A model generated the notes under the pieces. It was not told where the DNA came from. It did no database searches and saw nothing but the letters and a program-made list of their open reading frames with translations. A stretch of DNA of 25,293 nt from Pseudomonadota bacterium (lineage in GTDB: Bacteria > Chloroflexota > UBA6077 > JAJPHF01), in NCBI GenBank assembly GCA_021325365.1, contig JAJPHF010000167.1, positions 1 through 25,293 on the forward strand. The letters run 5' to 3'. The position numbers and the translations under genes were made by a program. Positions 6,392 through 13,613 of the stretch are shown piece after piece (position 1 is the stretch's first letter; each line of letters starts with the position of its first letter).

Positions 6392-6856
6392 ATGGCGCAG
6401 TCCCTTAGCTCTCAGTATAAGCCTCCCCTCAGTCCGACGGACCGGCAGGCGCGCGCCCTGCAACGCGCGCGTGATTGGCGCCCCTCCGTACTCCAGGCCG
6501 GCCCGACTACCTACGCCGTGCCCTCGCGCGCGACCAAGCCCGGCGAGTGGTGGTACGTCGAGCAGGGCCCCGCCGGCGCCCTCGCCTGCGGCTGCGACGG
6601 CTACCGCTACCACGGCGGCTGCACGCACACCGCGGCCGTCCAGCTCGCGCTCATGGGCGAGCTGCCCGTCCTCACGTTGCCCGCGCCCGTGCGCCACGCC
6701 GCGCCGCCCTACGCGGTCGATCCCGACGACATCTTTCCGCCTTGTCAGCGCGGCACGCATGACTGCGTGGGCTCCGTCCGCCGCGGCGACCGTCGCCTCT
6801 ATTGCGGGTGCGACTGCCATCTGCCCGCCCCGATCACCCTGAACGAGCCCGAGTAG
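6392..6856 (+). CDS. SWIM-type zinc-finger protein
   Basis: 154 residues. The central segment has a SWIM zinc-finger signature, Cys66-x-Cys68 ... Cys77-x-His79 (ACGCDGYRYHGGCTHTAAVQLAL), preceded by WWYVEQGPAGALACGC as in other SWIM proteins, where the finger binds DNA or protein. A second cysteine cluster near the C terminus (Cys118, Cys125, Cys138, Cys140, Cys142, His143) could bind another metal. Small phage SWIM proteins occur among early genes; their exact role is not known to me. There is no strong ribosome-binding site, so the start is the least certain part. Confidence 0.7.
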   Translation: MAQSLSSQYKPPLSPTDRQARALQRARDWRPSVLQAGPTTYAVPSRATKPGEWWYVEQGPAGALACGCDGYRYHGGCTHTAAVQLALMGELPVLTLPAPVRHAAPPYAVDPDDIFPPCQRGTHDCVGSVRRGDRRLYCGCDCHLPAPITLNEPE

Positions 6857-6865
6857 GAGGCGGCG

Positions 6866-7255
6866 ATGTCGTCTGTCACGCCCGAGGCTTTGCGCGCCCT
6901 CGCCGACCACGCGCGTAGCTTTGCCGCGCTCGCTGACGAGTTGGCTCGCCAGGCGGAGACACCGGCGCCCGCAGTCGAGGGCCCCGTGCTCCTCAGCTTG
7001 CGCGCGGCGGCCGAGGAGCTGGGCCTCCCGGAGCGCACGGTGAACGAGCTGTGCCTCACCCACCGGCTCGCCAGCGTGCAGATCGGGCGGCGCCGGCTCG
7101 TGCGCCGCGATGACATCGCCGCCTTTGCGGAACGCGAGCGGGCCCGGCCGGCGGGCGCGCCCGCGCTACCCCTGGCCCTGGTCCGACGGCACCGTGACGG
7201 CTCCCCACCAGACGGTGCCGCCGGGCCCGGGCCGGGCCGACGTCCGAAGGCATAG
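6866..7255 (+). CDS. Excisionase-family (MerR-like winged HTH) DNA-binding protein
   Basis: 129 residues. A winged HTH of the excisionase/HTH_17 type lies at about 41-92: LLSLRAAAEELGLPERTVNEL, then the wing HRLASVQIGRRRLVRRDDIAAFAERER. The N-terminal 35 residues form a helix (EALRALADHARSFAALADELARQAE). The C-terminus is a Pro/Gly/Arg-rich tail. Such proteins act as excisionases, bending att DNA and directing the integrase to excision, or as early transcription factors. Its place in the early lytic operon fits a recombination directionality factor for the integrase at 3027, but this is inference. Confidence 0.8.
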   Translation: MSSVTPEALRALADHARSFAALADELARQAETPAPAVEGPVLLSLRAAAEELGLPERTVNELCLTHRLASVQIGRRRLVRRDDIAAFAERERARPAGAPALPLALVRRHRDGSPPDGAAGPGPGRRPKA

Positions 7256-7268
7256 AGAGGAGATGCCG

Positions 7269-7508
7269 ATGCCGATCTTGACGACCGCGCAGGGCGCCCC
7301 TATCTGGGTGAACGCGCGTCGGGTGCGCTGGGCGCAGGAGCGGGTGACCCGGCGGCCCGACGGCGAGACCGAGCGGACGACAGAACTGATCTTCGAGTGG
7401 CCCGACGACGGGGTGTGTGACTCGGTCCAGGTGCGGGAGTCGCTCGCCGACATCGCCCGCATCTTCGAGCGCGAGATGAGCGAGATCGTCACGTTCCCTG
7501 CGCACTAG
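7269..7508 (+). CDS. Small phage protein of unknown function
   Basis: About 79 residues. Two ATGs are in frame, 7263 and 7269. GAGAGGAG ends at 7262, directly against the first, so the second, 6 nt away, is the likelier start. The sequence suggests a small beta-rich fold with a C-terminal helix: APIWVNARRVRWAQE, TTELIFEWPDDG, VQVRESLADIARIFEREMSEI. No motif is recognised. It is tightly spaced in the early operon. Confidence 0.6.
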   Translation: MPILTTAQGAPIWVNARRVRWAQERVTRRPDGETERTTELIFEWPDDGVCDSVQVRESLADIARIFEREMSEIVTFPAH

Positions 7509-7526
7509 GCGAGGGAGGAGGTTCCC

Positions 7527-7727
7527 GTGTCCGACACCTACGACGCGGCGATGGAGATCCGCGAGGAGATCCAGCGTACCGGCGGCGAACTGGCCGAGCG
7601 CATCGAGAAGCTGACAAGCGCGGTGGATCGCCTGGGCGCTTACCTGGAGCGCATCGCGGATGCGGCGGACGCCCGGGCGACCCTGCCGCCGCCCGCGACG
7701 ATCCGCCAGGAGGGCAACACGTGGTAG
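7527..7727 (+). CDS. Small coiled-coil protein
   Basis: 66 residues from a GTG with GAGGGAGGAGG about 5 nt upstream. Nearly the whole protein is a charged amphipathic helix with heptad-like spacing (AAMEIREEIQRTGGELAERIEKLTSAVDRLGAYLERIADAADAR), so a dimeric coiled coil is likely. Its last 7 bases overlap the start of the next gene. Function not recognised. Confidence 0.55.
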   Translation: MSDTYDAAMEIREEIQRTGGELAERIEKLTSAVDRLGAYLERIADAADARATLPPPATIRQEGNTW

Positions 7728-8167
7728 CCCAGACACGCGAGCGCCGGCGCGGGAAGCGGCCCACTCCCCGGCCGGCGCAGCAGGGCCCCGCGACCTGGAC
7801 ACCCACAGCTTACCCCGCGGTGCCCGCCGAGGGAATCGTGCCCGACTTCGCGCGCCACGCCGCCGCGCGCGCCCGGCTGCGGCGCCCGCTGCCCTCGCAC
7901 GCCGCGGTGGCGGCGGGCGAGCTGGCCGAGCGCCGCGCGCTGGCCGCGGACCTCGGGCGGCTCGCCGTCGAGCTGCCCCGCACGCAGCGGCGCCAGTTGC
8001 GCAGCGCCCACCGGCTGGCGGCCGCGGTCCGTGCCGACGCCGAGGCCGGCCCCGTCGAGGAGTGGCACCGCCCGGAGTGGTGGCTGCTGCTTGGCGTCGC
8101 CGTCATTCCCGCGCTGTACTGGCTGTTCGTCCTGGTGCCGGCCGCGCCCGGCCCCTACCCGCGCTAA
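7721..8167 (+). CDS. Membrane protein with basic N-terminal region and one C-terminal span
   Basis: 148 residues from a GTG preceded by AGGAGGG at 7708-7714. It overlaps the preceding stop. The N-terminal 110 residues are Arg/Ala rich and helical (AAVAAGELAERRALAADLGRLAVELPRTQRRQLRSAHRLAAAV). One strong membrane segment lies at about 120-142 (EWWLLLGVAVIPALYWLFVLVPAA), followed by a short Pro-rich tail. It would be a tail-anchored protein with a basic cytoplasmic domain. No family recognised. Confidence 0.55.
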   Translation: MVAQTRERRRGKRPTPRPAQQGPATWTPTAYPAVPAEGIVPDFARHAAARARLRRPLPSHAAVAAGELAERRALAADLGRLAVELPRTQRRQLRSAHRLAAAVRADAEAGPVEEWHRPEWWLLLGVAVIPALYWLFVLVPAAPGPYPR

Positions 8168-8177
8168 GGAGAGCCGC

Positions 8178-9095
8178 ATGTCGCAAGACCTTGTTCCCCT
8201 CGAAGAGAACCGCCTGATGCGTGGGGCGCCAACCGGCATCCGGGCGCTGCAGGCGATGCTGGCGGAGGCCGCCGTATACGTCAAGAGCGGGCTGCTGCCG
8301 AAGGACGTGAACACGCCCGAGAAGGCGGTGCTCATCATGGCCGCCGGCCGCGAGCTGGGCATCCCCGCGACCTACGCGCTGCGCAACATTCACGTCATCC
8401 AGGGCCGCCCCACCTGCTCGGCCGAGTTGATGATGGCGCTCGTGCAGCGGGACCACGGCGAGGACGCAATCCGTGTCGTCGAGTCCGACAACCAACACGC
8501 GGTCGTCGTCGTGCGCGTGGGCAGCCACACGGCGCGCTACACCTGGACGCTGGCCGACGCCGAGCAGGCCAAGCTAACGCAGAAAGACACTTGGCGGCAG
8601 TACCCGCGCGCCATGCTCCGCTCGCGGGCGATCTCGGAGGCCTGCCGCGCCACCTTCCCGGGGTCCATCGGCGGTCTCTACACGCCCGACGAGCTGGGCG
8701 CGCCCGTGACCGTGGGCGCCGACGGCGCGATCGACGTGCTACCTCAGCCGGCCGAGCCCACCGCGCCGCCCCCCGACCCCGTGGCACCGGCGTCGGAGGC
8801 GCCGACCCCCAATCGCCCGGGGCTCAAGGTCCTGTTCTCCGGCACCCACGCCGAGCGGAAGGCGCAGTTTCTCGCCCGCTGCGAGCGCGAGCTGGGGCTC
8901 TCCGAGAGCGCGGTCGAGCTGCTGCTCGGCGGGCTCAAGGAGTACGTCGCGGCACACCCTGGGATCTCCGCCGAGGAGGTCTTCATGCGGCTCGTCGACT
9001 ACGTCCACCACGACACGCCGATTCCCGACGCGCCGCCGGCGCTGGCCGGGGTGGGCGCCGACCCGCTCGAGGAGCGGGACGCGCCACTGCTGTGA
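8178..9095 (+). CDS. RecT-like single-strand annealing protein
   Basis: 305 residues from the ATG at 8178; AAGGAG is 6 nt upstream. Residues about 25-180 match the RecT-like phage recombination family: TPEKAVLIMAAGRELGIPATYALRNIHVIQGRPTCSAELMMALV, TWTLADAEQAKLTQKDTWRQYPRAMLRSRAISEACRATFPG, then the typical IGGLYTPDELGA. These proteins anneal complementary single strands in recombination-dependent replication and repair. A Pro-rich linker (about 190-225) leads to a separate helical C-terminal domain (AERKAQFLARCERELGLSESAVELLLGGLKEY). No partner exonuclease is seen next to it. The replisome-organiser gene follows 10 bases later. Confidence 0.72.
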   Translation: MSQDLVPLEENRLMRGAPTGIRALQAMLAEAAVYVKSGLLPKDVNTPEKAVLIMAAGRELGIPATYALRNIHVIQGRPTCSAELMMALVQRDHGEDAIRVVESDNQHAVVVVRVGSHTARYTWTLADAEQAKLTQKDTWRQYPRAMLRSRAISEACRATFPGSIGGLYTPDELGAPVTVGADGAIDVLPQPAEPTAPPPDPVAPASEAPTPNRPGLKVLFSGTHAERKAQFLARCERELGLSESAVELLLGGLKEYVAAHPGISAEEVFMRLVDYVHHDTPIPDAPPALAGVGADPLEERDAPLL

Positions 9096-9105
9096 GGAGG
9101 GCCGC

Positions 9106-9729
9106 ATGGTCTGGGTGAAGCTGGACGACGGATTCACCGAGCACCCCAAGGTGGTACAGGCCGGTGTCCCCGCAGCCTGGCTCTTCCTCGCGGGGCTGGG
9201 CTACTGCGCCCGGCACCTGACGGACGGGCTGATCCCGGAGGCGGAGGTGCGCCGGCTGACCCACAGCCCCCAGGCCCGGCGCCAGGCCGACCGCCTGCTC
9301 GCGGTGGGCCTGTGGGAGCGCGCCCCGGGCGGCTACCGGGTCCACGACTATCTCGAGTATCAGCCGTCGGCCGCCCAGGTGAAAGCGGAGCGCCGGGCGG
9401 CCGCCGAACGGAAGGCCCGCTGGCGTGGCGTCCCGGACGGCGTCCCGGACGGCGTCCGGGACGCCGTGACTCCCACCGTACCGGACGCCGTCCGTCCGGC
9501 TTCCCCGTCCCGGAAGATCCCGGAGGGAGATCAACCGGCCGGGAGGAGAGACCGGGACGGGAGGGGCGGGACGAACGGCGTTCCGGACGCCGTGACGCCG
9601 CGGCGGCGCGTGGCGCACACCCGCGGCGGGGCGGTCGTCTCCTGCCCCTGCGGGCTCGTCTACGCGGCCAGCCTGCCCCAGTGCAAGCTCTGCGGCCGGG
9701 CGACGGCCGAGACGGTGGCGGCGGGCTGA
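9106..9729 (+). CDS. Replisome-organiser-like protein with zinc ribbon
   Basis: 207 residues. The N-terminal ~95 residues match the winged-helix domain of phage replication initiators: WVKLDDGFTEHPKVVQAGVPAAWLFLAGLGYCARHLTDGLIPEAEVRRL, then GYRVHDYLEYQPS. A charged linker holds repeated VPDGV/VPDAV units, encoded by the repeated DNA at 9430-9593. A C-terminal zinc ribbon follows (SCPCGLVYAASLPQCKLCG). Such proteins bind the origin and load helicase; no helicase gene is seen in the window, so the host one may be recruited. The stop overlaps the next ATG (TGATG). Confidence 0.7.
   Translation: MVWVKLDDGFTEHPKVVQAGVPAAWLFLAGLGYCARHLTDGLIPEAEVRRLTHSPQARRQADRLLAVGLWERAPGGYRVHDYLEYQPSAAQVKAERRAAAERKARWRGVPDGVPDGVRDAVTPTVPDAVRPASPSRKIPEGDQPAGRRDRDGRGGTNGVPDAVTPRRRVAHTRGGAVVSCPCGLVYAASLPQCKLCGRATAETVAAG
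9430..9593. repeat. Five iteron-like repeats inside the replisome-organiser gene, candidate origin
   Basis: A 14-bp motif, GTNCCGGACGSCGT, occurs at 9430-9443, 9442-9455, 9454-9467 (one transposed base), 9478-9491 and 9580-9593. The first three are spaced exactly 12 bp apart. Lambda-type phages keep their origin iterons inside the initiator gene, and the position here is the same. The alternative is a protein-level repeat of VPDGV. Confidence 0.5.
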
Positions 9730-10109
9730 TGCCGTACTTGCTGCTCCGCCGCTACTACGGCCGCGGGCTGGTGGTGCTGGGCGCCTCGGTGCAGGGCTGG
9801 CACGGCCGGGTGCCGACGTGCGACGCGCTCGCCACGCTACTCCGCCTGCGCTACGAGGCCATCCTGGCGCGGCGCGTCGGCAGCCCGCGCGAGCGGCTCG
9901 CCGCGGCACGGGCGCTGGAGCGCTATCGCCGGCAGCTCGACCTGGTGCCCGAATCGCCGCCCGTGCCGTGGGCCGAGGCCGATTGGGTCGTCGTCATGGC
10001 CGAGCCCACCACGCCGGTGCTGCGCGTCCAGCTTCGGCGCTACGCGCCCCTGGCCAAGCTCGTGAGTGCCGCATCCGCGACGGAGGAGGCCCATGCCGCA
10101 CCGACATAG
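9729..10109 (+). CDS. Phage protein of unknown function
   Basis: 126 residues from the ATG that overlaps the preceding TGA by one base. The sequence is Arg/Leu rich: an N-terminal beta-like stretch (YLLLRRYYGRGLVVLGASVQGWHGRV), a helical middle (ALATLLRLRYEAILARRV, RLAAARALERYRRQLDLV) and a C-terminal strand (LRVQLRRYAPLAKLVSAA). No metal or catalytic motif is visible. It overlaps the next gene by 17 bases. Confidence 0.55.
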   Translation: MPYLLLRRYYGRGLVVLGASVQGWHGRVPTCDALATLLRLRYEAILARRVGSPRERLAAARALERYRRQLDLVPESPPVPWAEADWVVVMAEPTTPVLRVQLRRYAPLAKLVSAASATEEAHAAPT

Positions 10110-10332
10110 CGTGCTCTGCGACCCCGCGCTCTATCCCGCCGCGATCGTGGACGGCCGCGCGCTCCTGCGCCGCGGCGGCAAGATCTTCGGGCACCCCGAC
10201 GCCGGCATCACGATGCACGTCGGGTGCGCCCAGCTCCTCGGCGAGCGGATCCTCCGCGTCTACGTCCAGGCCGCCGACACCTGGCGCTGCCACGCCTGCG
10301 GCCACTGGCTTACCCCGGCGCGCAGCAACTAG
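10093..10332 (+). CDS. Small phage protein with a Cys/His motif
   Basis: 79 residues. GGAGG at 10082-10088 supports this ATG, although the reading begins inside the preceding gene. A C-terminal CHACGHW looks like half of a zinc-binding knuckle, with Cys further up (LCDPA, VGCAQLL) as possible partners. Function not recognised. Confidence 0.5.
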   Translation: MPHRHSVLCDPALYPAAIVDGRALLRRGGKIFGHPDAGITMHVGCAQLLGERILRVYVQAADTWRCHACGHWLTPARSN

Positions 10333-10352
10333 CGCCGAAAGGAGCGTCCTCA

Positions 10353-10625
10353 ATGCACGAGATGTCGCGCCGCAAGTGGCTGGGCGCCTGGGCCCTGGGG
10401 CTCGGATTGGCGGCCACCGTGTTGCTCGGGCCCGCGCTGGTGCTGCGCCAGGCTGGAGCCGAGTCCGCTGCGGCCCCGCCGCCGACCGTCAGCTTCGGTC
10501 TCTACCCGAGCTTCCAGCGGCAGGACTTCCCCGACGGCGTCCGCTGCTACATCTACCACGAGCTGCCCGAGCGCGATCACTTCGCCTGCGTCTACCTGGG
10601 GCCGACGCCCCTCCCGCTGCAGTAA
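10353..10625 (+). CDS. Small exported protein with Tat-like signal
   Basis: 90 residues; AAAGGAG at 10338-10344. The N terminus has a twin-arginine-like motif (MSRRKWLG) followed by a hydrophobic stretch (AWALGLGLAATVLLGPALVL) and a plausible cleavage site (AGAES), so export is likely, perhaps through Tat. The mature part is about 55 residues with two cysteines (VRCYIYHELPERDHFACVYLG) that could form a disulfide outside the cell. An early-operon phage gene for an exported protein is unusual. No family recognised. A lipoprotein is excluded by the lack of a lipobox. Confidence 0.55.
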   Translation: MHEMSRRKWLGAWALGLGLAATVLLGPALVLRQAGAESAAAPPPTVSFGLYPSFQRQDFPDGVRCYIYHELPERDHFACVYLGPTPLPLQ

Positions 10626-10647
10626 CCGAAAGGAGAGCCGCGTACAC

Positions 10648-10965
10648 ATGGCCACCAAGCAACCGCATCTCCTCGACGTCGACGAGGCCGAGCTGGCGGA
10701 CCTGGAGCAGCGCGTGCTCGTCACGCGCCGCTTCCTCAACCACCAGGAGCGCGAGCTGAAGGCGGCGAAGGAGCGCCACAAGGCCGCCGAAGCTGCCTAC
10801 GAGCAGGCGCTCGCCGCGTGGGGCCACGCACTCTACGGCGACGACTGGGACGGCACCGGCCTGCCGCCGACCGACGCCGCGGCGGCGCCCGACGGCGAGG
10901 AGCCGCCCGCGCGCAGCCACGGCGCGGTGATCGACGGCCAGGCCGTCGTCGTAGCGGATCGCTAG
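10648..10965 (+). CDS. Coiled-coil protein of unknown function
   Basis: 105 residues; AAAGGAGA lies 10 nt upstream. The first 65 residues form one charged helix (EAELADLEQRVLVTRRFLNHQERELKAAKERHKAAEAAYEQALAAW), then an acidic, flexible tail. This resembles small phage coiled-coil proteins that act as scaffolds or partners of replication factors. The leader and first codons closely match those of the ParB-domain gene at 11348. Confidence 0.55.
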   Translation: MATKQPHLLDVDEAELADLEQRVLVTRRFLNHQERELKAAKERHKAAEAAYEQALAAWGHALYGDDWDGTGLPPTDAAAAPDGEEPPARSHGAVIDGQAVVVADR

Positions 10966-10968
10966 CCG

Positions 10969-11325
10969 ATGGGGCGCCGCTGGGAGCTGTGCATCAACCA
11001 CATGCCGCCGAACCTGCTCAACGCGCGGCTGATCCCCCAGGCGCGCGCCCGCATCACGGCCGAATGGCGCGCCCGGGCCTACGTCGAGGCGCGGCTCGCG
11101 CGGATCCCGCCGCTGGCCCGCGTGCGCCTCTCGGCCGTCTTCACCCGCCGCGCGCTGAACGTGGCCGATCCCGATGGGGATATGGCCCGGCTCAAGCCCC
11201 TCGCCGACGGCCTGCGCGATGCCGGCGTCATCCACAACGACACGCGCCGCTTTGTCGAGTGGGGGCCGGTCACCGAAGAGCACGGCCGCCCCGGCGTCCG
11301 CCTGATCGTGGAAGAGCTGCCCTGA
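10969..11325 (+). CDS. RusA-like Holliday junction resolvase
   Basis: 118 residues. Family features: an N-terminal PPNLLNARL segment (cf. PxSxN in RusA), a central strand RVRLSAVFTRR, then the catalytic acidic cluster DPDGDMARLKPLADGLRDAGVIHND, corresponding to the DxDN-xxx-K and terminal-Asp motif of RusA, with a Gly-Asp in place of the usual Asn. It ends with a basic/hydrophobic strand (RPGVRLIVEEL). RusA enzymes cut four-way junctions made during recombination and replication; here this would serve the RecT-like protein. It starts 3 bases after the previous stop, with no strong ribosome-binding site, so it is probably coupled. Confidence 0.75.
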   Translation: MGRRWELCINHMPPNLLNARLIPQARARITAEWRARAYVEARLARIPPLARVRLSAVFTRRALNVADPDGDMARLKPLADGLRDAGVIHNDTRRFVEWGPVTEEHGRPGVRLIVEELP

Positions 11326-11347
11326 TCCTGCGAAAGGAGCCGCGTAC

Positions 11348-13186
11348 ATGGCGACCACTGCCCCGCATCCGACCAAGCGCCGACGCTCGCTATGCCAGCC
11401 CGCGTGCCTCGGAGGCGACCCCTGCTCGTCGTGCGGCTGGACGCGCGCGGAGCGGGAAGCCGAGGAGAGAACGCTGGCGACCAGCGCTGCCCGGCCCCAA
11501 GATTCCGCGCGGAATAGCGTCCGCGACGATCACCTGCCGCTGGTGATCGGCCTCGCGCCCGATCGCATCCGGCCGAACCCGCGCAACCCGCGCCGCCACT
11601 TCGACGAGGCGGCGCTCGCCGAGCTGGCCGCATCCATCCGGCAGCACGGCGTGCTTGAGCCCATCCTCGTGCGACCGCTCAGCGACGACGATCCCGCCCA
11701 CGAGGACTACGAGCTGATCGCCGGCGAGCGCCGCTGGCGGGCCGCGCTCCTCGCGGAGCGGGCCGAGATCCCCTGCCGCGTGCTCGAGGGGCTCAGCGAC
11801 GACGAGGCGCTCAAGCTGACGCTGATCGAGAACCTGCAGCGCCAGGACCTCGATCCCGTCGAGGAGGCCGAGGGCTACCGCGCGCTCGCTGACACGGGGC
11901 TCCGCCAGGCGGAGATCGCCGCAGCGGTCCACCGCTCGCAGCCGTCCGTGGCCAACCGCCTGCGCCTCCTCAAGCTGCCCGACGGCGTGCGGGAGCGGAT
12001 CCGCCGCGGCGAGCTGACGGCCGCGCACGGCGTCGCGCTGGCTCGGTTCGAGAAGTTCCCGAAAGTCGTCGAGCTGCTCGCCGACGACGCGGTGCAGCAC
12101 GGGCGGACATCGAAGGACCTCGAGCGCGGCATCCCGCAAGCCTACGCGCTCACGAGCGCCGGCGCGGCCGTGGTGGTGCGCGAGTGGGAGGCCAAGTTCA
12201 AGCTGGCCGAGCACTGCTACAAGTGCCCCTTCGGCGCCTACCAGAACGGCCTCTGCCTCAAGCCCGAGCACTACCAGCAGCTCCAGGACCTCGCCCTCGT
12301 CGAGCGCCAGGCGAAGGCCAAGGCGGCGATCCAGGAGGCGGAGCAGGCGGGCACGCTGTTGCAGGAGCGCACGCTGAACCCCGGCGACTATCGGGAGGTC
12401 CGCGAGGATGTGCGGCCCGACCATTGGGCCGCACCCCCGACCGGCTGCTCGGCCGCCTGCGAGTGCCGGCACACGCTCGTCGGCCGCGATGGCGAGCCGC
12501 TGACCGTCTGCACCAACGTCGCCAAGATCGAGGAGCTACGCCGCCTCGACGCGAAGCGCGCCGCGGCCCAGCGGAAGCAGGCGCTCGCCGCGGACCTGGA
12601 GCGCCTGCACAGCGCGCTGGCCGGGACGCTGGTCGGCGACGCGCGTGCTCTGGCCATCATCGCCGCCCACATCTGCGGCAGCACCAACATGGACGTGCTG
12701 CGCCCCCTCTGGGAGCGGTACGGCCTGCCGGTGCCCATGCCGAAGGGCAGCGCCGAGGCCCGCGAGCTGTACGCGCAGCTCGCCGAGCGCCCGCCGGGGG
12801 CGCTGCTCAAGCTGACGCTGGGCGTCATCCTCGCGGCCGAGCTGCAGATGCACCACGGCTACGGCGGCTACTACCAGCCCGGCGGCTCCCCGTGCGCCCA
12901 CTGGTACGCCGGCATCGGCGCGCCCGCGCCCGAGCGCCAGGCGCCTGAGAACCTGAGTGTCGTGCCGATGGAAGACCACGAGACGGAAGAAAAGTACCTC
13001 GAGCGGTTAGGCGCGGCCGACTGCGTGGAGTGCGGCGATACATACCGCACCAGCGACCTGGTGGAGGGTCGCTGCCCGCCGTGCAACGCGGGATACGCGC
13101 CCGAGATCTGCGAGGCCTGCGGCGAGACGGAGTGCTACGGCACCTGCAGCGCGGCGCTGCTCGGCGAGGGGGCCGACGATGAGTGA
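11348..13186 (+). CDS. Large ParB/Sulfiredoxin-domain protein with zinc knuckles
   Basis: 612 residues; GAAAGGAG at 11332-11339. A Cys-rich N-terminus (CQPACLGGDPCSSCGW) precedes a ParB domain at about 68-165: IRPNPRNPRRHFDE, the nucleotide-binding GERRWRA at 126-132, and ENLQRQDLDPVEEAEGY at 161-177. A ParB-type HTH follows at about 183-208 (TGLRQAEIAAAVHRSQPSVANRLRLLKL). The C-terminal 370 residues are rich in Cys pairs (CYKCPFG, CSAACECRH, CVECGDTY, CPPCNAGY, CEACGETECYGTC). No ParA gene adjoins, so plasmid-style partition is doubtful; a role in replication or transcription is likelier. ParB domains of this class bind or hydrolyse CTP. Confidence 0.85.
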   Translation: MATTAPHPTKRRRSLCQPACLGGDPCSSCGWTRAEREAEERTLATSAARPQDSARNSVRDDHLPLVIGLAPDRIRPNPRNPRRHFDEAALAELAASIRQHGVLEPILVRPLSDDDPAHEDYELIAGERRWRAALLAERAEIPCRVLEGLSDDEALKLTLIENLQRQDLDPVEEAEGYRALADTGLRQAEIAAAVHRSQPSVANRLRLLKLPDGVRERIRRGELTAAHGVALARFEKFPKVVELLADDAVQHGRTSKDLERGIPQAYALTSAGAAVVVREWEAKFKLAEHCYKCPFGAYQNGLCLKPEHYQQLQDLALVERQAKAKAAIQEAEQAGTLLQERTLNPGDYREVREDVRPDHWAAPPTGCSAACECRHTLVGRDGEPLTVCTNVAKIEELRRLDAKRAAAQRKQALAADLERLHSALAGTLVGDARALAIIAAHICGSTNMDVLRPLWERYGLPVPMPKGSAEARELYAQLAERPPGALLKLTLGVILAAELQMHHGYGGYYQPGGSPCAHWYAGIGAPAPERQAPENLSVVPMEDHETEEKYLERLGAADCVECGDTYRTSDLVEGRCPPCNAGYAPEICEACGETECYGTCSAALLGEGADDE

Positions 13187-13613
13187 TCGCTCAGCCATCG
13201 AGTGGACGGACGCGACGTGCCGCAAATGCGGCCATCGCGGGCCGGCAAGCGACTTTCCAGCCGACCGGCGAACAGAGTGCAAGTCTTGCAAGAACGCGCG
13301 CGCTCGCGGCCGCTATCAGCGACGTCCGGCCCTTCGATTCGGCCCGCCGCCCGCGGCGCCGCGAGATGGCGACAAGCGCCAGGCCCGCAAGCGCGTCAAT
13401 CAGCTCGTCCTCTCCGGTAAGCTGCCTCGCCCTGGCGACCTGCCCTGCGCGGACTGCGGACACGTCGGCGCTGATCGCCGGCACGAGTACGACCACTATC
13501 GTGGCTACGCCGCCGAGCACCACCTGGCGGTCCAGGCGGTCTGCAGCGTGTGTCATCACCGCCGCGAAGAGGAGCGCGGCGAGGTGTTCTGGAGGAAGCG
13601 GCATGTCGGCTAG
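13179..13613 (+). CDS. HNH-like endonuclease with a captured Gp68-type N-terminus
   Basis: 144 residues. After the first 13 residues there is a zinc ribbon (Cys14-xx-Cys17, Cys34-xx-Cys37) and an HNH-like core: CADCGH (90-95), EYDHYRGY (103-110, His106) and VCSVCHHRR (121-129). Such freestanding HNH proteins in siphophages are often homing-type nucleases. The first residues, MSDRSAIEWTDAT, are not HNH-like: they match the start of Gp37/Gp68 proteins, including the next gene (MSARTAIEWATAS). The nuclease therefore appears inserted just after the start of an ancestral Gp68 gene, whose start it now uses. It overlaps the ParB stop by 8 bases and the next gene's start by 11. Confidence 0.75.
   Translation: MSDRSAIEWTDATCRKCGHRGPASDFPADRRTECKSCKNARARGRYQRRPALRFGPPPAAPRDGDKRQARKRVNQLVLSGKLPRPGDLPCADCGHVGADRRHEYDHYRGYAAEHHLAVQAVCSVCHHRREEERGEVFWRKRHVG

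Noticed and set aside
11348..13186. ParAB partition system
   Set aside because: No ParA ATPase and no parS-like array beside it; the element is integrated.
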